Assembly (NCBI RefSeq): GCF_014171575.1
Contig: NZ_CP050453.1
Location: 1,674,001 to 1,738,000, forward strand
From: Microbacterium sp. Se63.02b
Lineage (GTDB): Bacteria; Actinomycetota; Actinomycetes; Actinomycetales; Microbacteriaceae
Reading direction: 5' to 3'
Length of the DNA: 64,000 bases
This document shows positions 48,974-59,164 of this stretch, piece by piece. The translations under genes and the position numbers were made by a program. The number at the start of each line of letters is the position of its first letter. Positions within the stretch are counted from its first letter, which is position 1. The notes under the pieces were generated by a model that saw only the letters and a list, made by a program, of their open reading frames with translations, made no database searches and had not been told where the DNA came from.

Positions 48974-49768
48974 ATGGACTCCTACTACGACTCGGGATAC
49001 CTTGCCGCGATAGCCGGCATCGTCATCTTCAGCATCATCATCGGGCTCGCGGGATACGTCCTGGGGTCGCTCTTCTACATGAAGATCTTCCAGAAGGCCG
49101 GTGTGCAGGGTGCCTGGCGCGCCTGGGTGCCGGTGTACAACGTGATGATCTTCTTCAAGCTGGGTGATCTGAGCCCCTGGCTCGTGCTCTACGGCATCGC
49201 CGGCACTGCCCTGCTGGGCTGGATCGGAGTCGGCTACGTCTTCTCGGTCGCACTCGCCGTCCTCTCCGCCATCGCGGCGTGGCGAGTCGGGCTCAAGCTC
49301 CAGAAGGATGCGGTCTGGGTCATCCTCTACGTCTTCCTGAGCATCGTCTGGCTCGGCATCAACGCCTTCGACAAGTCCCGCTGGAACCCGAACATCCAGC
49401 CGGCCTCCTGGGCGGGCAACGGATTCCTCGGTGACCGCACGGTGTGGGACGGCATCCCCGCTCAGCCTTCGGCCGCTGCGCCGCAGGCGGGGTACGGCGC
49501 TCCTCAGGGCTACGCTCCTCCGGCGCCGCAGGGCTACGCACCACCGGCACAGCCCGGCTATGCTCCGCCCGCGCAGCCTGGCTACGCACCGCCCGCAGGC
49601 CCCGCGGCCCCCGCGACCGGCGCCCCGGTTCCCCCGGTTCCGCCGACCACCCCGCCGGCACCTCCGGCCACGCCGCCCGCGCCTCCGACGGCGCCTCCGG
49701 CTGCACCGCCGACCACGCCTCCCGCGCCTCCGGCACCGCCGAGCGACCCGACGCAGCCGCCGGCCTGA
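48974..49768 (+). CDS. DUF5684-like membrane protein with Pro-rich repeat tail
   Basis: 264 residues. Membrane segments lie at about residues 10-35, 65-85 and 88-135. The interhelical motif QKAGVQGAWRAWVPVYNVMIFFKL is typical of DUF5684-type proteins. From about residue 165 the chain becomes Pro/Ala-rich with GYAPP-type repeats (GYAPPAPQ, GYAPPAQP), ending in a long Pro-rich stretch. The tail is probably cytoplasmic or wall-spanning and may bind partners; the function is unknown. ATG has GGAGGGG upstream. Confidence 0.75.
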   Translation: MDSYYDSGYLAAIAGIVIFSIIIGLAGYVLGSLFYMKIFQKAGVQGAWRAWVPVYNVMIFFKLGDLSPWLVLYGIAGTALLGWIGVGYVFSVALAVLSAIAAWRVGLKLQKDAVWVILYVFLSIVWLGINAFDKSRWNPNIQPASWAGNGFLGDRTVWDGIPAQPSAAAPQAGYGAPQGYAPPAPQGYAPPAQPGYAPPAQPGYAPPAGPAAPATGAPVPPVPPTTPPAPPATPPAPPTAPPAAPPTTPPAPPAPPSDPTQPPA

Positions 49769-49778
49769 CCATCTGAGA

Positions 49779-49808
49779 CAGGGCTCCCGACCTCGGTCGG
49801 GAGCCCTG
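49779..49808 (+). terminator. Perfect 13-bp terminator hairpin
   Basis: CAGGGCTCCCGAC (49779-49791) pairs fully with GTCGGGAGCCCTG (49796-49808) around a 4-nt loop, 11 nt after the stop of the DUF5684-like gene. There is no T run. Confidence 0.8.
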
Positions 49809-49845
49809 TGGCGTTCCCGGGTGGTCCTCGATCCGGAGCGGCCGC

Positions 49846-49851
49846 TAACGT
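49846..49851 (+). promoter_or_regulatory. -10 box (TAACGT), leaderless pattern, before the AKR gene
   Basis: TAACGT ends 7 nt before the ATG at 49859, the same box and spacing as the AKR gene at 19123. There is no Shine-Dalgarno. Confidence 0.45.
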
Positions 49852-49858
49852 GGAAGCC

Positions 49859-50836
49859 ATGGTCTTGTCGCAGCGCCGCGTCGGCGCGTCCGGTCTTCTC
49901 GTCTCGTCCACAGGCCTCGGCTGCAACAACTTCGGACGCGCGGGAACCGCGACCGAGTCCCTCGCCGGAACGCGCGAGGTGATCGACGCCGCCCTCGCCA
50001 ACGGGATCACCTTCTTCGACACCGCCGACATGTACGGAGCGGTCGCCGGTGCCAGCGAGGCGTTGATGGGGGAAGCGCTGGAGGGACGGCGCGACAGCGT
50101 CGTGCTGGCGACGAAGTTCGGGCAGGAGCGTGACATGGGGTACGCGTTCCCGGCGGCCCGCGGGTCGCGTCGATATGTCCGTCGCGCCGTCGAGGAGTCG
50201 CTGCGGCGACTGCGCACCGACTGGATCGACCTGTATCAGCTGCACCTGCCCGACCCCGAGACGCCGATCACCGAGACGACGGACGCGCTCGACGAGCTCG
50301 TGCGCGAAGGCAAGATCCGCTACTACGGCCACTCGAACTTCACCGGGTGGCAGGTGGCGGAAGCCGAGCTCACCACGCGCGCACGTTCGACCGGTCGTTT
50401 CGTGTCTGCGCAGAATCACTACTCCCTCCTTTCACGGGCCGCGGAGCGTGAGGTGCTTCCTGCGGTGGAACGCTTCCACTTGGGCTTCTTCCCCTACTTT
50501 CCGTTGCACAACGGGCTGCTCACGGGGAAGTTCACCCGCGATGGAGGTCCGTCGTCGAGCCGGATCATGTCCGAGCGCCGCCACCTGTGGGAGAGGGCGC
50601 CCTGGGATGCGCTCGACGCGTTCCGAGATTTCTGCGACGACCGAGGCATCACCATGGTGCAGGCGGCGTTTGGCTGGCTTCTCGCGCGGCCCGCGGTGTC
50701 GAGCGTCATCGCCGGTGCCACGTCTGTGGCGCAGGTGGAGGCGAATGCCGCCGCGGGGGATGCGTGGCGTCCGGATGCCGCCGACCTCGAGATCATCGAC
50801 GGACTTTTCCCGCTGCCCGCCGATCCGGCGGCCTGA
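49859..50836 (+). CDS. Aldo/keto reductase (YajO/YdhF-like group)
   Basis: 325 residues. Tetrad residues are seen in FDTADMYG (Asp, Tyr), LATKFG (Lys) and YQLHLPD (His). GHSNFTGWQ and the C-terminal VIAGATSVAQVEANA form the NADPH site. The first lines (RRVGASGLLVSSTGLGCNNFGR) match the larger AKR subfamilies with beta-subunit-like enzymes. The substrate is unknown. A leaderless start is indicated by the -10 spacing. It appears to be a single-gene unit. Confidence 0.92.
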   Translation: MVLSQRRVGASGLLVSSTGLGCNNFGRAGTATESLAGTREVIDAALANGITFFDTADMYGAVAGASEALMGEALEGRRDSVVLATKFGQERDMGYAFPAARGSRRYVRRAVEESLRRLRTDWIDLYQLHLPDPETPITETTDALDELVREGKIRYYGHSNFTGWQVAEAELTTRARSTGRFVSAQNHYSLLSRAAEREVLPAVERFHLGFFPYFPLHNGLLTGKFTRDGGPSSSRIMSERRHLWERAPWDALDAFRDFCDDRGITMVQAAFGWLLARPAVSSVIAGATSVAQVEANAAAGDAWRPDAADLEIIDGLFPLPADPAA

Positions 50837-50923
50837 GTGTGATCATGGGACAGGGGAGTTCTACTACGATGTGTGAGTATCCTGCGGACGCCCGACCCGT
50901 CGCAGGTCCATCGGAGGCAGCAC

Positions 50924-51721
50924 GTGGCTGAGACGAAGACGCATCGCGTCACGGTTGCGCAGCGCCCTCTGCTGCTGTCCTGGGCGGGGGTCACCGACCT
51001 GGGTCGGCGACGCGAGACGAATCAGGACGCCTTTCTCGCAGAGTTCCCGCTGTTCATCGTCGCCGACGGCATGGGTGGTCACGCGGGCGGCGAGATCGCG
51101 AGTCGCAGCACGGTCGAGCGGCTGCAGGCCGTCGTATCCTCGGGCGAGGTGAGCGGCCCGTCGATCGAGAAGGCTCTCGAGCTGGCCGTAGGAGACATCG
51201 CGGATCACCCGGAGACGACCGACGAGGGCACGGGGACGACACTCACCGGTGTCTACTTCCACACCGAGGGCGAAGACGCGCAGTGGGTGGCGCTGAACAT
51301 CGGCGATTCGCGGGTCTACCTGCTCCGGGATGAGCGCCTCGTGCAGGTGACGACCGATCATTCGGTGGTCCAGGAACTGATCACGGCGGGCAAGCTCAGC
51401 CCCGAGGAGGCCGAAGGGCATCCGTACAGCAACGTGATCACCCGCGCGGTCGGCGCGAGCGAGTTGACCGCGCCCGACTACGTCACGATCGACGTGCGAC
51501 CGGGCGACCGGTTCGTCATCTGCTCCGACGGGCTCACGAAGGAGCTCACCGACTACGGCATCCAGCACTTCCTCCGGGAGAACAGCGATCCGAGCGACGG
51601 TGTGGATGCGATGTTGGCTGCGGCGCTCGAGAACGGGGGCCGCGACAACGTGACTCTCATCATCGTCCAGGTCTCGGACGAAGACGACTCATCCTCCCCA
51701 GACGAAGACACCGCGAAATAG
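50924..51721 (+). CDS. PP2C-type Ser/Thr protein phosphatase
   Basis: 265 residues. PP2C metal-binding motifs are present: TNQDAF, VADGMGGHAGGEIAS, GTTLTG, NIGDSRVYLLR, SDGLTKEL and GGRDNVTLI. It dephosphorylates Ser/Thr phosphoproteins with Mn2+ or Mg2+. GTG at 50924 has GGAGG 6 nt upstream and is preferred; an upstream in-frame GTG at 50873 lies only 2 nt after a -10 box (TACGAT, 50865-50870), so it would precede the mRNA start. It precedes the FtsK-like gene by 57 nt, a phosphatase-secretion ATPase pairing seen in T7SS-like loci. Confidence 0.92.
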   Translation: MAETKTHRVTVAQRPLLLSWAGVTDLGRRRETNQDAFLAEFPLFIVADGMGGHAGGEIASRSTVERLQAVVSSGEVSGPSIEKALELAVGDIADHPETTDEGTGTTLTGVYFHTEGEDAQWVALNIGDSRVYLLRDERLVQVTTDHSVVQELITAGKLSPEEAEGHPYSNVITRAVGASELTAPDYVTIDVRPGDRFVICSDGLTKELTDYGIQHFLRENSDPSDGVDAMLAAALENGGRDNVTLIIVQVSDEDDSSSPDEDTAK

Positions 51722-51778
51722 CGGTTCGGCGCTGTGGACAGCGCCGGATCACCGCACGCGTTGCGATCCACTGGATGG

Positions 51779-54533
51779 ATGGAATCCCTTCCCATCGTGC
51801 TCCCGACGGCCCCTGCCCCGTCGCGCCGTGCTCCTCTGCCGATCCTCGCGCCGGTCGTTCCTGTGCTCGGCGGAGTCGTGCTGTGGCTGGTGACCGGCTC
51901 GGCGTTCGCGCTCTGCTTCGCGGCTCTGGGGCCCCTGATGATGGGGGCCTCGCTGCTGGATGCGGCTCGTGCCCGGCGTCGCGAGCGCCGCGACGGCGAT
52001 GCGCGGGCCGAGCGGGAGTGGGCGTTCGCCGAGGCCGAGTTGAGGCGTCGGCACGGTGACGAGCGGACGGCGCTGCGGCTTCGGCACCCTGACGCGGCTG
52101 CGTGTCTCGCGCAACCGCCGCTGCGAAGCGCGGAGCCGCCCGCATCGGCGACGCCTGTGGTCGTCGGCGCCGGAAGCATCTCGAGCAGCGTCCGCTGCAG
52201 CGGTGGCGATGATCGACGAGGGAGAGAATTCCGAGAGCGATGCTCCGTCCTCGATGCGGCTCCGGTCGTGGTGCCGCTCGGCGGTGGAATCTGCCTGCGG
52301 GGAGCGCAACCGCTGATCGCCGCCGCTGCACGAGCACTGGTCATCCAGCTCGGTATGCGCTTCAGCCCGGCGCAGCTGTCGTTGCGGGGACGGGCCTCGA
52401 TGCGTGCGGCGTGGGGCGGCGCCGCATGCGGCGCGCGGAGGTCGAGGCAGGTTCGTCCTCGCGATCGACTCGAGCGAGATGGCGCGCACGGAGGCGGATG
52501 CCGTGATCTGGCTCGCGCCCGCTGACGCGGAGGTTCCGGAGGGCGTCACAACGGTGATCGACATCATCGAACCGTGCAGGGCGCGTCTGCGCACGCTGCA
52601 CGACGCGACCGAGATCGCCGTCGAGTGTCTCTCCTTCGCGCAGACGGGAGCGATCGTGGAAGACCTCGCCGTGTCGGAGGATGCCGCCGATGTCCTCCCC
52701 GACGCCGTGTCGCTGGACGAGCTGGAGCAGCCGGACCCGAGGAGCGGCTTGAGCGCGGCGATCGGACGAAGCGCACGTGGGCAGGTCGTGCTCGACATCG
52801 TGGAGGACGGACCGCACGCGATCGTGACGGGCACGACCGGCACAGGTAAGAGCGAACTGCTGGTCAGCTGGGTCACGGCCATCGCCGCACGCAATGGACC
52901 AGACAGGGTCGTCTTCGTCCTGGCCGACTTCAAGGGCGGCACGACATTCGAGCCGCTGCGCGGTCTGAGGCAGGTCGCCGCCGTCATCACCGATCTCGAC
53001 GAGGAAGGCGCACGGCGCGGGGTCTCCAGCCTCACCGCAGAGCTGCGACGTCGTGAGAGCGTCCTCACCGCGGCCGGCGCGCGAGACGTGGGCGAAGTCG
53101 ACATGCCTCGACTGGTGATCGTCGTCGATGAGTTCGCCGCGCTGCTCTCGGAACACCCCGACCTGGGAGCGGTGTTCACCGATGTCGCGGCTCGGGGCCG
53201 TGCGCTCGGCATGCATCTGATCCTCGGCACCCAGCGGGCAGCGGGCGTCGTGCGGGATGCGCTGGCTGCCAACTGCCCCCTCCGCATCAGCCTTCGTGTC
53301 GGCGATCCCAGCGACAGTCGCCTCATGATCGGATCGGAGGCGGCTTCCGCGCTCCCCGGCGGCGCGGACTCGCGCGGACTGGCGCTCGTGCGGCGACCGG
53401 TCGACACCGAGCCCGTCGCGATGCGTGTGGCATTGACGGGTGCTGCCGACCTTCGCACTGCGGAACAGCGTTGGGCGACGGAGGCGCCCCCGCGCAGTCC
53501 CTGGCTCGCTGCCCTTCCCGCGTGCGTGCCCCTCACCGACCTGGTCGTCTCCGACGCAGCCGGGGCGGAGACCCTTGTGCTCGGGCGTTCCGACGACCCC
53601 GCGCATCAGGCCCAGCCTGCCGTGACCCTGCGCTGCGGGGAAGAGAGGGGAGTGCTGTTCCTCGGTATGCCGGGGTCTGGGCGTACGGCGGCTCTGCGTG
53701 CTCTGGCAGCGCAACGCGCGGATGCGAGATGGGTGCCGAGAGACCCGGAAGAGGCATGGGACCTCACCGTCGGGTGGGCGACCGGGAGCCGACGCGCTCC
53801 GTCGTTGGTGCTCTCAGACGACATGGATGCGCTCATCTCCCGGCTGCCGCCAGAGTACGCACAGCAGTTCGCACAGTACTGGGAAATGCTCCTGCGGAAC
53901 GGGGAAGGAACGACGTTCGCGGTGACGGCGGCCAGGGCGTCAGGGACTCTGGGAAGGGTGCTCGACCTGATTCCGCAGCGGGCGCTGCTGAGGATGCCGA
54001 CGCGCGTCGACCATCTCGCCGCCGGCGGAGACGCCTCGTCCTTCGTGCATGATCGCGTGCCGGGGCGCGCGAGAATCGGTGATCGCGAGGTGCAAGTGGC
54101 CTGGGTGCCCGAGGATCCCGACGGCTCTGACGGCCCCGACAGCCGCGACGAAGAGGCGACCGCGGCGGCGTGGACCCCGTCCTACGCGGTGACGGGCGTC
54201 GTCACTGCCGGCGCTCGATCCGTCGCGGCTCGGTTGCGCAAGGCGCATCCGTCCTTCGAGGTGATCGTCGCGGGGACGGAAGCCGTCGAACCGGAGCGCC
54301 CCTGCCTCGTCGTGGGAGACGGGGAGACCTGGCAGCGCAACTGGTCTTCCTGGCAGCGCATCCGCGCAGACGGCGAGATCGTGATCCGCGCGGAACAATC
54401 CGTAGACCTCCGGCAGCTTGCCGGTGTACGCGAACTTCCGCCCTATGCGCGTCCCCATGCAGGTCGAGCCTGGGCGATCGTCGGCGCGGGTTCGCCCCGA
54501 CGGGTCATCATCCCGGAGCTGATGCCCCGATGA
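51779..54533 (+). CDS. EccC/FtsK-SpoIIIE-like tandem ATPase (two apparent frameshifts)
   Basis: 918 residues after restoring one base at each of 52386-52389 and 52450-52451. N-terminal membrane segments are near residues 15-60. The first ATPase domain has Walker A GTTGTGKSELL, Walker B RLVIVVDEFAALL, and the FtsK segment VFVLADFKGG. A second, degenerate domain has GMPGSGRTAAL and SLVLSDDMDAL. This order matches EccC of type VII secretion rather than DNA-pumping FtsK, since no gamma DNA-reading domain is seen. No WXG100, EccB/D/E or FHA gene is within the window. A GTG at 51734 is an alternative start. The role may be protein export. Confidence 0.82.
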
Positions 54534-54573
54534 TCGAGACCGAGGGGCGGAAGACGTCGAGGGGACGGTGGCG

Positions 54574-55568
54574 TCAGATCCCGGTCGCCGGTCGGATGAC
54601 GCCGACTTCGGCACCTCCGCCGCTGATTGTGAGAGGGAGCGCTTCGCGGAGAGCCGACACATCGGAGTCGCTCAACCCGCCCGCGCGTGCGAGGAGAGTG
54701 GCGGCGACGATCGTGGATGCGCGGGTGGCGCCGTCGAGCATCTTCAACGCCACGGTCGTTCCGTTCGGAGCGACCATCACCATGACGCCCTCGGCGCCGT
54801 GCTTGGCGAAGACTCCGAGCTTCTCGATGGCGACGGTGTCGGGGCGGCCGGGCCCCTCGATGGTCCACGGGTGCTCGCGCACGGCACGCACCAGGGAACC
54901 CGCGACGCGATGGAGTGCGAACGGCGAACGGTCAGACGCCGTGCCGACGCGGTGCAGTGCACGTGCCAGGCCGGTGAGAGTCATCGCGAACACCGGGGCG
55001 CCGCAGCCGTCTATCGCGGTGTGCGCGACCTTCTCTCCGTGAGCCGCTCGACGACCTCGCGGATGTGGGCCTGAAGCGGATGCGCGGGGTCGAGGTATCC
55101 ATCGGTCGGCCACCCGGTCGCGACGCACGCCCGCAGCATTGCGGCGTGCTTCCCCGAGCAGTTCATCCGTACGCGACTCGGCTCTCCGTGCTCGCGGACG
55201 AGATCATCGCGTGTCGAGGAGTCGCTCGGCCACGACGCAGGACACCCGAGGGCGTCCTCGGTCAGCCCGCCCTCCGTCAGGATGTCCCGCACGACGGCGG
55301 CATGCCGGTCGGTGCCGACGTGGCTCGCCGTGGAGATCGCGAGCTGCTCGCCTTCGAGGACCGCGCCGGCCGTGATGCACGCGATCGCCTGGAGGGGCTT
55401 GAGGCTCGAGCGCGGCAGGATCAGAGCGTCGGTGTTGCCGTGGCGGGCCACGATCTCTCCCTCGGACGAGAGGACCACGGCAGCACCGGCGTGACGGGAT
55501 TCGATGAAACCGCTCCGCTCGACGACGGCGAGTTCCACGGAATCCTGAACGGTGAGAGTCTCCAGCAC
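54574..55568 (-). CDS. Asparaginase II-type amidohydrolase, AnsA-like (apparent frameshift)
   Basis: 331 residues after restoring one base near 55038. This is the asparaginase family of pfam06089 type: SSLKPLQAIA, ISTASHVGTDRHAAVV, MNCSGKHAAMLRAC and AIDGCGAPVFAMTL are its conserved segments, distinct from the classical bacterial type I/II enzymes. It should hydrolyse L-asparagine to aspartate. GTG start with TAGAGT (55575-55580) ending 6 nt upstream, a leaderless pattern. It is convergent to the FtsK-like gene (40 nt gap). Confidence 0.88.
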
Positions 55569-55635
55569 CCGTCAACTCTAGCGTCGGGCGTCCGATGGCT
55601 CACCTCGGGCCCGTCGCCCCTGGCAGACTGTCGTC

Positions 55636-56130
55636 ATGGCAGAGTCGACCCCCCGCGCCCTCGGCGAACATCACTATGCGCTCACCTCCGTGTGGACCGG
55701 CAACACGGGTGCCGGCACGAGCGGCTACCGCGACTACCGTCGCGACGTGACGATCGAGGTAGCAGGCAAGCCCGAGCTCCTGGCCTCGGCAGACAAGCCG
55801 TTCCGCGGAGATCCGTCGCGGTGGAATCCCGAGGACCTCCTGCTCGCCTCGCTCTCGGAGTGCCACCTGCTGTCCTATCTGCACGCGTGCGTCACCGCGG
55901 GCGTCGTCGTGGTGTCGTACCGTGACCACGCGAGCGGCATGATGCGCGAAGACGGCAAGGGCGGAGGGGCCTTCGTCGAGGTGATGCTGCGGCCCGAGGT
56001 GGTCGTCGCGGAGGCATCGATGATCGAGGCGGCAGAGCGCGCCCACGCGACGGCGAACGAGTGGTGCTTCATCGCGAACTCGATGAACTTCCCGGTGCAC
56101 CACCAGGCGACGGTCAGCGCAGTCGGCTGA
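55636..56130 (+). CDS. OsmC/Ohr-family peroxidase-like protein
   Basis: 164 residues. The two conserved cysteines of OsmC proteins are present: Cys76 in LASLSECHLLSYL and Cys144 in NEWCFIANS. The family reduces organic peroxides with these thiols. CAGACT ends 6 nt before the ATG, a probable leaderless start. It runs divergently from the asparaginase gene; its 3' end overlaps the corrected plsC end by 17 nt. Confidence 0.88.
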   Translation: MAESTPRALGEHHYALTSVWTGNTGAGTSGYRDYRRDVTIEVAGKPELLASADKPFRGDPSRWNPEDLLLASLSECHLLSYLHACVTAGVVVVSYRDHASGMMREDGKGGGAFVEVMLRPEVVVAEASMIEAAERAHATANEWCFIANSMNFPVHHQATVSAVG

Positions 56131-56939
56131 GTCCCGCGTCGGGTCAGCGACGTTCGTGGGGAGCGCCTGCTTGATCTTCTCGATCGTGCCCTGTGCCGGC
56201 GCCTCGTTGTAGGTGCCCGCGAGCTCCTGCCCGGACAGCCCGTGGATCGCGGCCATGATCTCATCGGTGGCGAGGCGGCGCGCGCGCCCGCTCGTCGCCG
56301 GTCCGTGCGGCGACAGGTCGAGGGCTCTCCGAAGCGGACCGTGATGCGCTCCTTGAGCGTGGGAACCTTGGCGCCCACCGGCATCACCGTGTCCGTGCCG
56401 ATCAGCCCCACGGGGACGACGGGAGCGCCGGTCTGCAGCGCGAGGAACGCCACCCCGGTGCGGCCCTTGTACAGTCGCCCGTCCGTGGACCGCGTGCCCT
56501 CCGGATACAAGGCGACCGCGAGACCTTCGTCGAGCAGTTGGCGCTGCAGGTCGAGGGCATCCAATGCCGCCTGGCCCGCTCCGCGGCGAACCGGGATCGC
56601 ACCGATCGACTCGAAGAACGTCTTGCTCATCCACCCCTTGAAGCCGGTGCCTTCGAAGTACGACGACTTGGCGAGGAAGTGAACCGGACGAGGCGCCGCG
56701 ACCGGGATCGCGATCGAGTCGATGAAGGACAGGTGGTTGCTCGCGAAGATGACGGGTCCGGTCAGCGGGACGTTGTCCCGGCCCTCGATCCGCGGACGGT
56801 ACACGGTCCTCGCGAGGGGAGTGATGAGGCTCCGCCCCAGGGTGTACGCGAGTCCGGCATGACGGGGCTTCGCAGTCCCGGTCGACGAGGATGCCTCTTC
56901 TGACGAGGGTTCGGGCTCGACGGACGGCGCAGAGGTCAT
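56114..56939 (-). CDS. Acylglycerophosphate acyltransferase, PlsC family (two apparent frameshifts)
   Basis: 275 residues after restoring one base at each of 56322-56324 and 56141-56143. The acyltransferase motifs are block I NHLSFID (His69-xxxx-Asp74), block II IPVRRG, block III YPEGTRS and block IV VVPVGLIG. It transfers acyl chains to lysophosphatidic acid or a related lipid at the membrane. The N-terminus is Ser/Glu-rich. TAGCCT (56946-56951) ends 6 nt before the ATG. The second correction sets the stop at 56114-56116; without it the frame runs on antisense to OsmC. Confidence 0.87.
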
Positions 56940-57062
56940 CAGAGCAGGCTACTCCCGGATCCATGCCCTCGTGGGAATGAAGATTCGCGCCGCGCCTCCC
57001 AGCGAGGGCAAAGGGGTATGGGGGAGGATGGAGTGTCCCGCCCGCGATCCCGAGGTCTCACT

Positions 57063-58019
57063 GTGCGCAAGCGTCCGCTCATCGTCCTGTCCACCGTCGC
57101 CGCGGCGACCTTCCTGCTGGCGGGCTGCGCCGGAAGCTCCGCGCCGTCGAGTTCCGGCACGCCGAGCCCGTCCGCATCGAGTGCCTGCGCTCTGGACGCG
57201 CAGCCCGGTGCGACCTCTGATGCGGTGAAGGTCGAGGGTGAAGGGGCGGACACCAAGGTGACCGTCCCGGCCGATGCCGCATTCGCGGGCGTCGAGCGCA
57301 CGGTGGTGTCGGAGGGCGATGGCGAAGAGGTCTACGTCAACGACCTGGTCTCGGTCGAGTACCAGATCGTCGACGCGACCACCAACGAGGTCGTCGACTC
57401 CTCAGCGCGGGGTGAGGACGGTCTCCTCCCCGTCCTCCTCGACACCAACCAGTCGTCCCTTTTCGTCGCGGCGCTCGAGTGCGAGCCCGTCGGCTCGCGA
57501 ATCGTGCTGTCACTCCCCGGCAGTGCGTTGGGCGAGGGGCAGAACAACGTCGTCGTCTACGCCCAGGCCGTGGAGCACCTGCCCGAGGTGGCGACCGGTA
57601 CCCCCGTCGACCCCACGCCGGGCATGCCGACCGTCGAACTCGACGACAAGGGTGCGCCGACAGTCACGATCCCCGACGGAGATGCGCCGGCCGAGACGAA
57701 GGTCGCCGTCCTCAAGCAGGGTGACGGGCCGACCGTCGGATCCGGCGACCTCGTCGTCGTGCAGTACCTCGGTGTCAAGTGGTCAGACGGCACGGAGTTC
57801 GACTCCAGCTGGAGCCGCGACGCCGCGCCCGCGCAGTTCCAGACCACGGGTGTCGTCGCGGGCTTCCAGAAGGCTCTGGAGGGGCAGAAGGTCGGCTCGC
57901 AGGTGGTCGTCGTGATGCCGCCGTCCGACGGCTACGGAGCGAGCGAAGGCCACGAACTCCAGAAGGAGAGCCTCGTGTTCGTGGTCGACATCCTGGCGAC
58001 CACCGCCGTCCAGCAGTAA
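57063..58019 (+). CDS. FKBP-type peptidyl-prolyl isomerase lipoprotein
   Basis: 318 residues. The lipoprotein signal ends in LLAGC with the lipidated Cys22, followed by a Ser/Pro-rich linker. Two FKBP-like units follow: a first, weaker one around residues 85-190 and a C-terminal FKBP domain with GSGDLVVVQYLGVKWSDGTEFDSSW, VVAGFQKALEGQKVGSQ and PPSDGYG. It assists folding of exported proteins outside the membrane. GTG 57063 is chosen because the signal peptide begins there; ATG 57018 would add 15 residues. Confidence 0.88.
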   Translation: MRKRPLIVLSTVAAATFLLAGCAGSSAPSSSGTPSPSASSACALDAQPGATSDAVKVEGEGADTKVTVPADAAFAGVERTVVSEGDGEEVYVNDLVSVEYQIVDATTNEVVDSSARGEDGLLPVLLDTNQSSLFVAALECEPVGSRIVLSLPGSALGEGQNNVVVYAQAVEHLPEVATGTPVDPTPGMPTVELDDKGAPTVTIPDGDAPAETKVAVLKQGDGPTVGSGDLVVVQYLGVKWSDGTEFDSSWSRDAAPAQFQTTGVVAGFQKALEGQKVGSQVVVVMPPSDGYGASEGHELQKESLVFVVDILATTAVQQ

Positions 58020-58042
58020 GAGGGCCGGGCCGGGCCGTGTCC

Positions 58043-58048
58043 TAGGCT
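58043..58048 (+). promoter_or_regulatory. -10 box (TAGGCT), leaderless pattern, before dxr
   Basis: TAGGCT ends 6 nt before the dxr ATG at 58055, with no Shine-Dalgarno. Confidence 0.5.
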
Positions 58049-58054
58049 GGCGTT

Positions 58055-59135
58055 ATGCGTCGCGTCATCGTCCTCGGCTCCACCGGCTCCATCGGCACCC
58101 AGGCGCTGGACGTGATCCGCGCCAATCCTCGAAGGTTCGAACTTGTCGGCCTGGCCGCCGGCTCCAACGCCGCGATGCTGGCGGAGCAGGCGGCGCAGTT
58201 CCACGTCGAAGACACCGCGCTCGGCGCCGAAGAGGCCGAGCAGCTGGTCCGCGATGTGGACGCAGACGTGGTGCTCAACGCGATCACCGGCTCGATCGGT
58301 CTCGGCTCGACGCTCGCGGCGTTGAAGGCCGGGCGGACGCTGGCGCTCGCGAACAAGGAGTCGCTGATCGTCGGCGGTGACCTCGTGTTGGCCGCTGCGG
58401 CTCCCGATCAGATCGTTCCGGTCGACTCCGAGCACTCCGCTCTCGCGCAGGCTCTGCGTGCCGGCACCCACGCCGAGGTGCGACGCCTCGTCGTGACGGC
58501 GTCGGGTGGTCCCTTCCGCGGACGCAGCCGGGCGGACCTCGTCGACGTCACTCCCGCGGAGGCACTCGCGCACCCGACCTGGGACATGGGGCGCATGGTC
58601 ACCACCAACTCCGCGACCCTGGTCAACAAGGGTCTCGAGGTCATCGAGGCGCACCTGCTCTTCGACGTGCCGTATGACGACATCGAGGTCGTCGTGCATC
58701 CCCAGTCGATCGTGCACTCCATGGTCGAGTTCATCGACGGGTCGACCATCGCCCAGGCATCGCCACCCGATATGAGGCTGCCGATCTCCTTGGGCCTGGA
58801 CTGGCCGCATCGCGTCGGCGGGGTCGGACGGCCACTCGACTGGACCAGCGCGACCTCCTGGACCTTCGAGCCCCTCGACGGTGAGGCGTTCCCCTCCGTC
58901 GCACTCGCGAAAGCCGTCGGGCGTGCCGGGGCACCTTCCCCGCGGTCTACAACGCAGCCAACGAGCAGGCGGTCGACGCCTTCCACGAGGGCGATTGCCC
59001 TTCCTCGGCATCGTCGACACGATCGCTCGGGTGGTCGACGCCCACGAGGCGCCGGATGCACTGACGGTCGAGACGCTCGCCGCCGCCGAAGCCTGGGCGC
59101 GCACGACGGCCGATCGGATGATCGCGGCGCGTTGA
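58055..59135 (+). CDS. dxr: 1-deoxy-D-xylulose 5-phosphate reductoisomerase (two apparent frameshifts)
   Basis: 360 residues after restoring one base at 58928-58931 and one near 58990. The NADPH motif GSTGSIGTQ begins at residue 8. [30 protein letters not shown] and the flexible HPTWDMG loop are the catalytic elements of the non-mevalonate isoprenoid pathway. The restored end reads through [13 protein letters not shown]. Both losses are single bases next to G runs. The gene is convergent to murE. Confidence 0.94.
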
Positions 59136-59164
59136 TCCACGCGCCGGGCGTGTGACGCGGCGAC

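Noticed and set aside
51779-54533. Chromosome-segregation FtsK
   Set aside because: Two tandem ATPase domains and no gamma DNA-reading domain; closer to EccC-type secretion ATPases.
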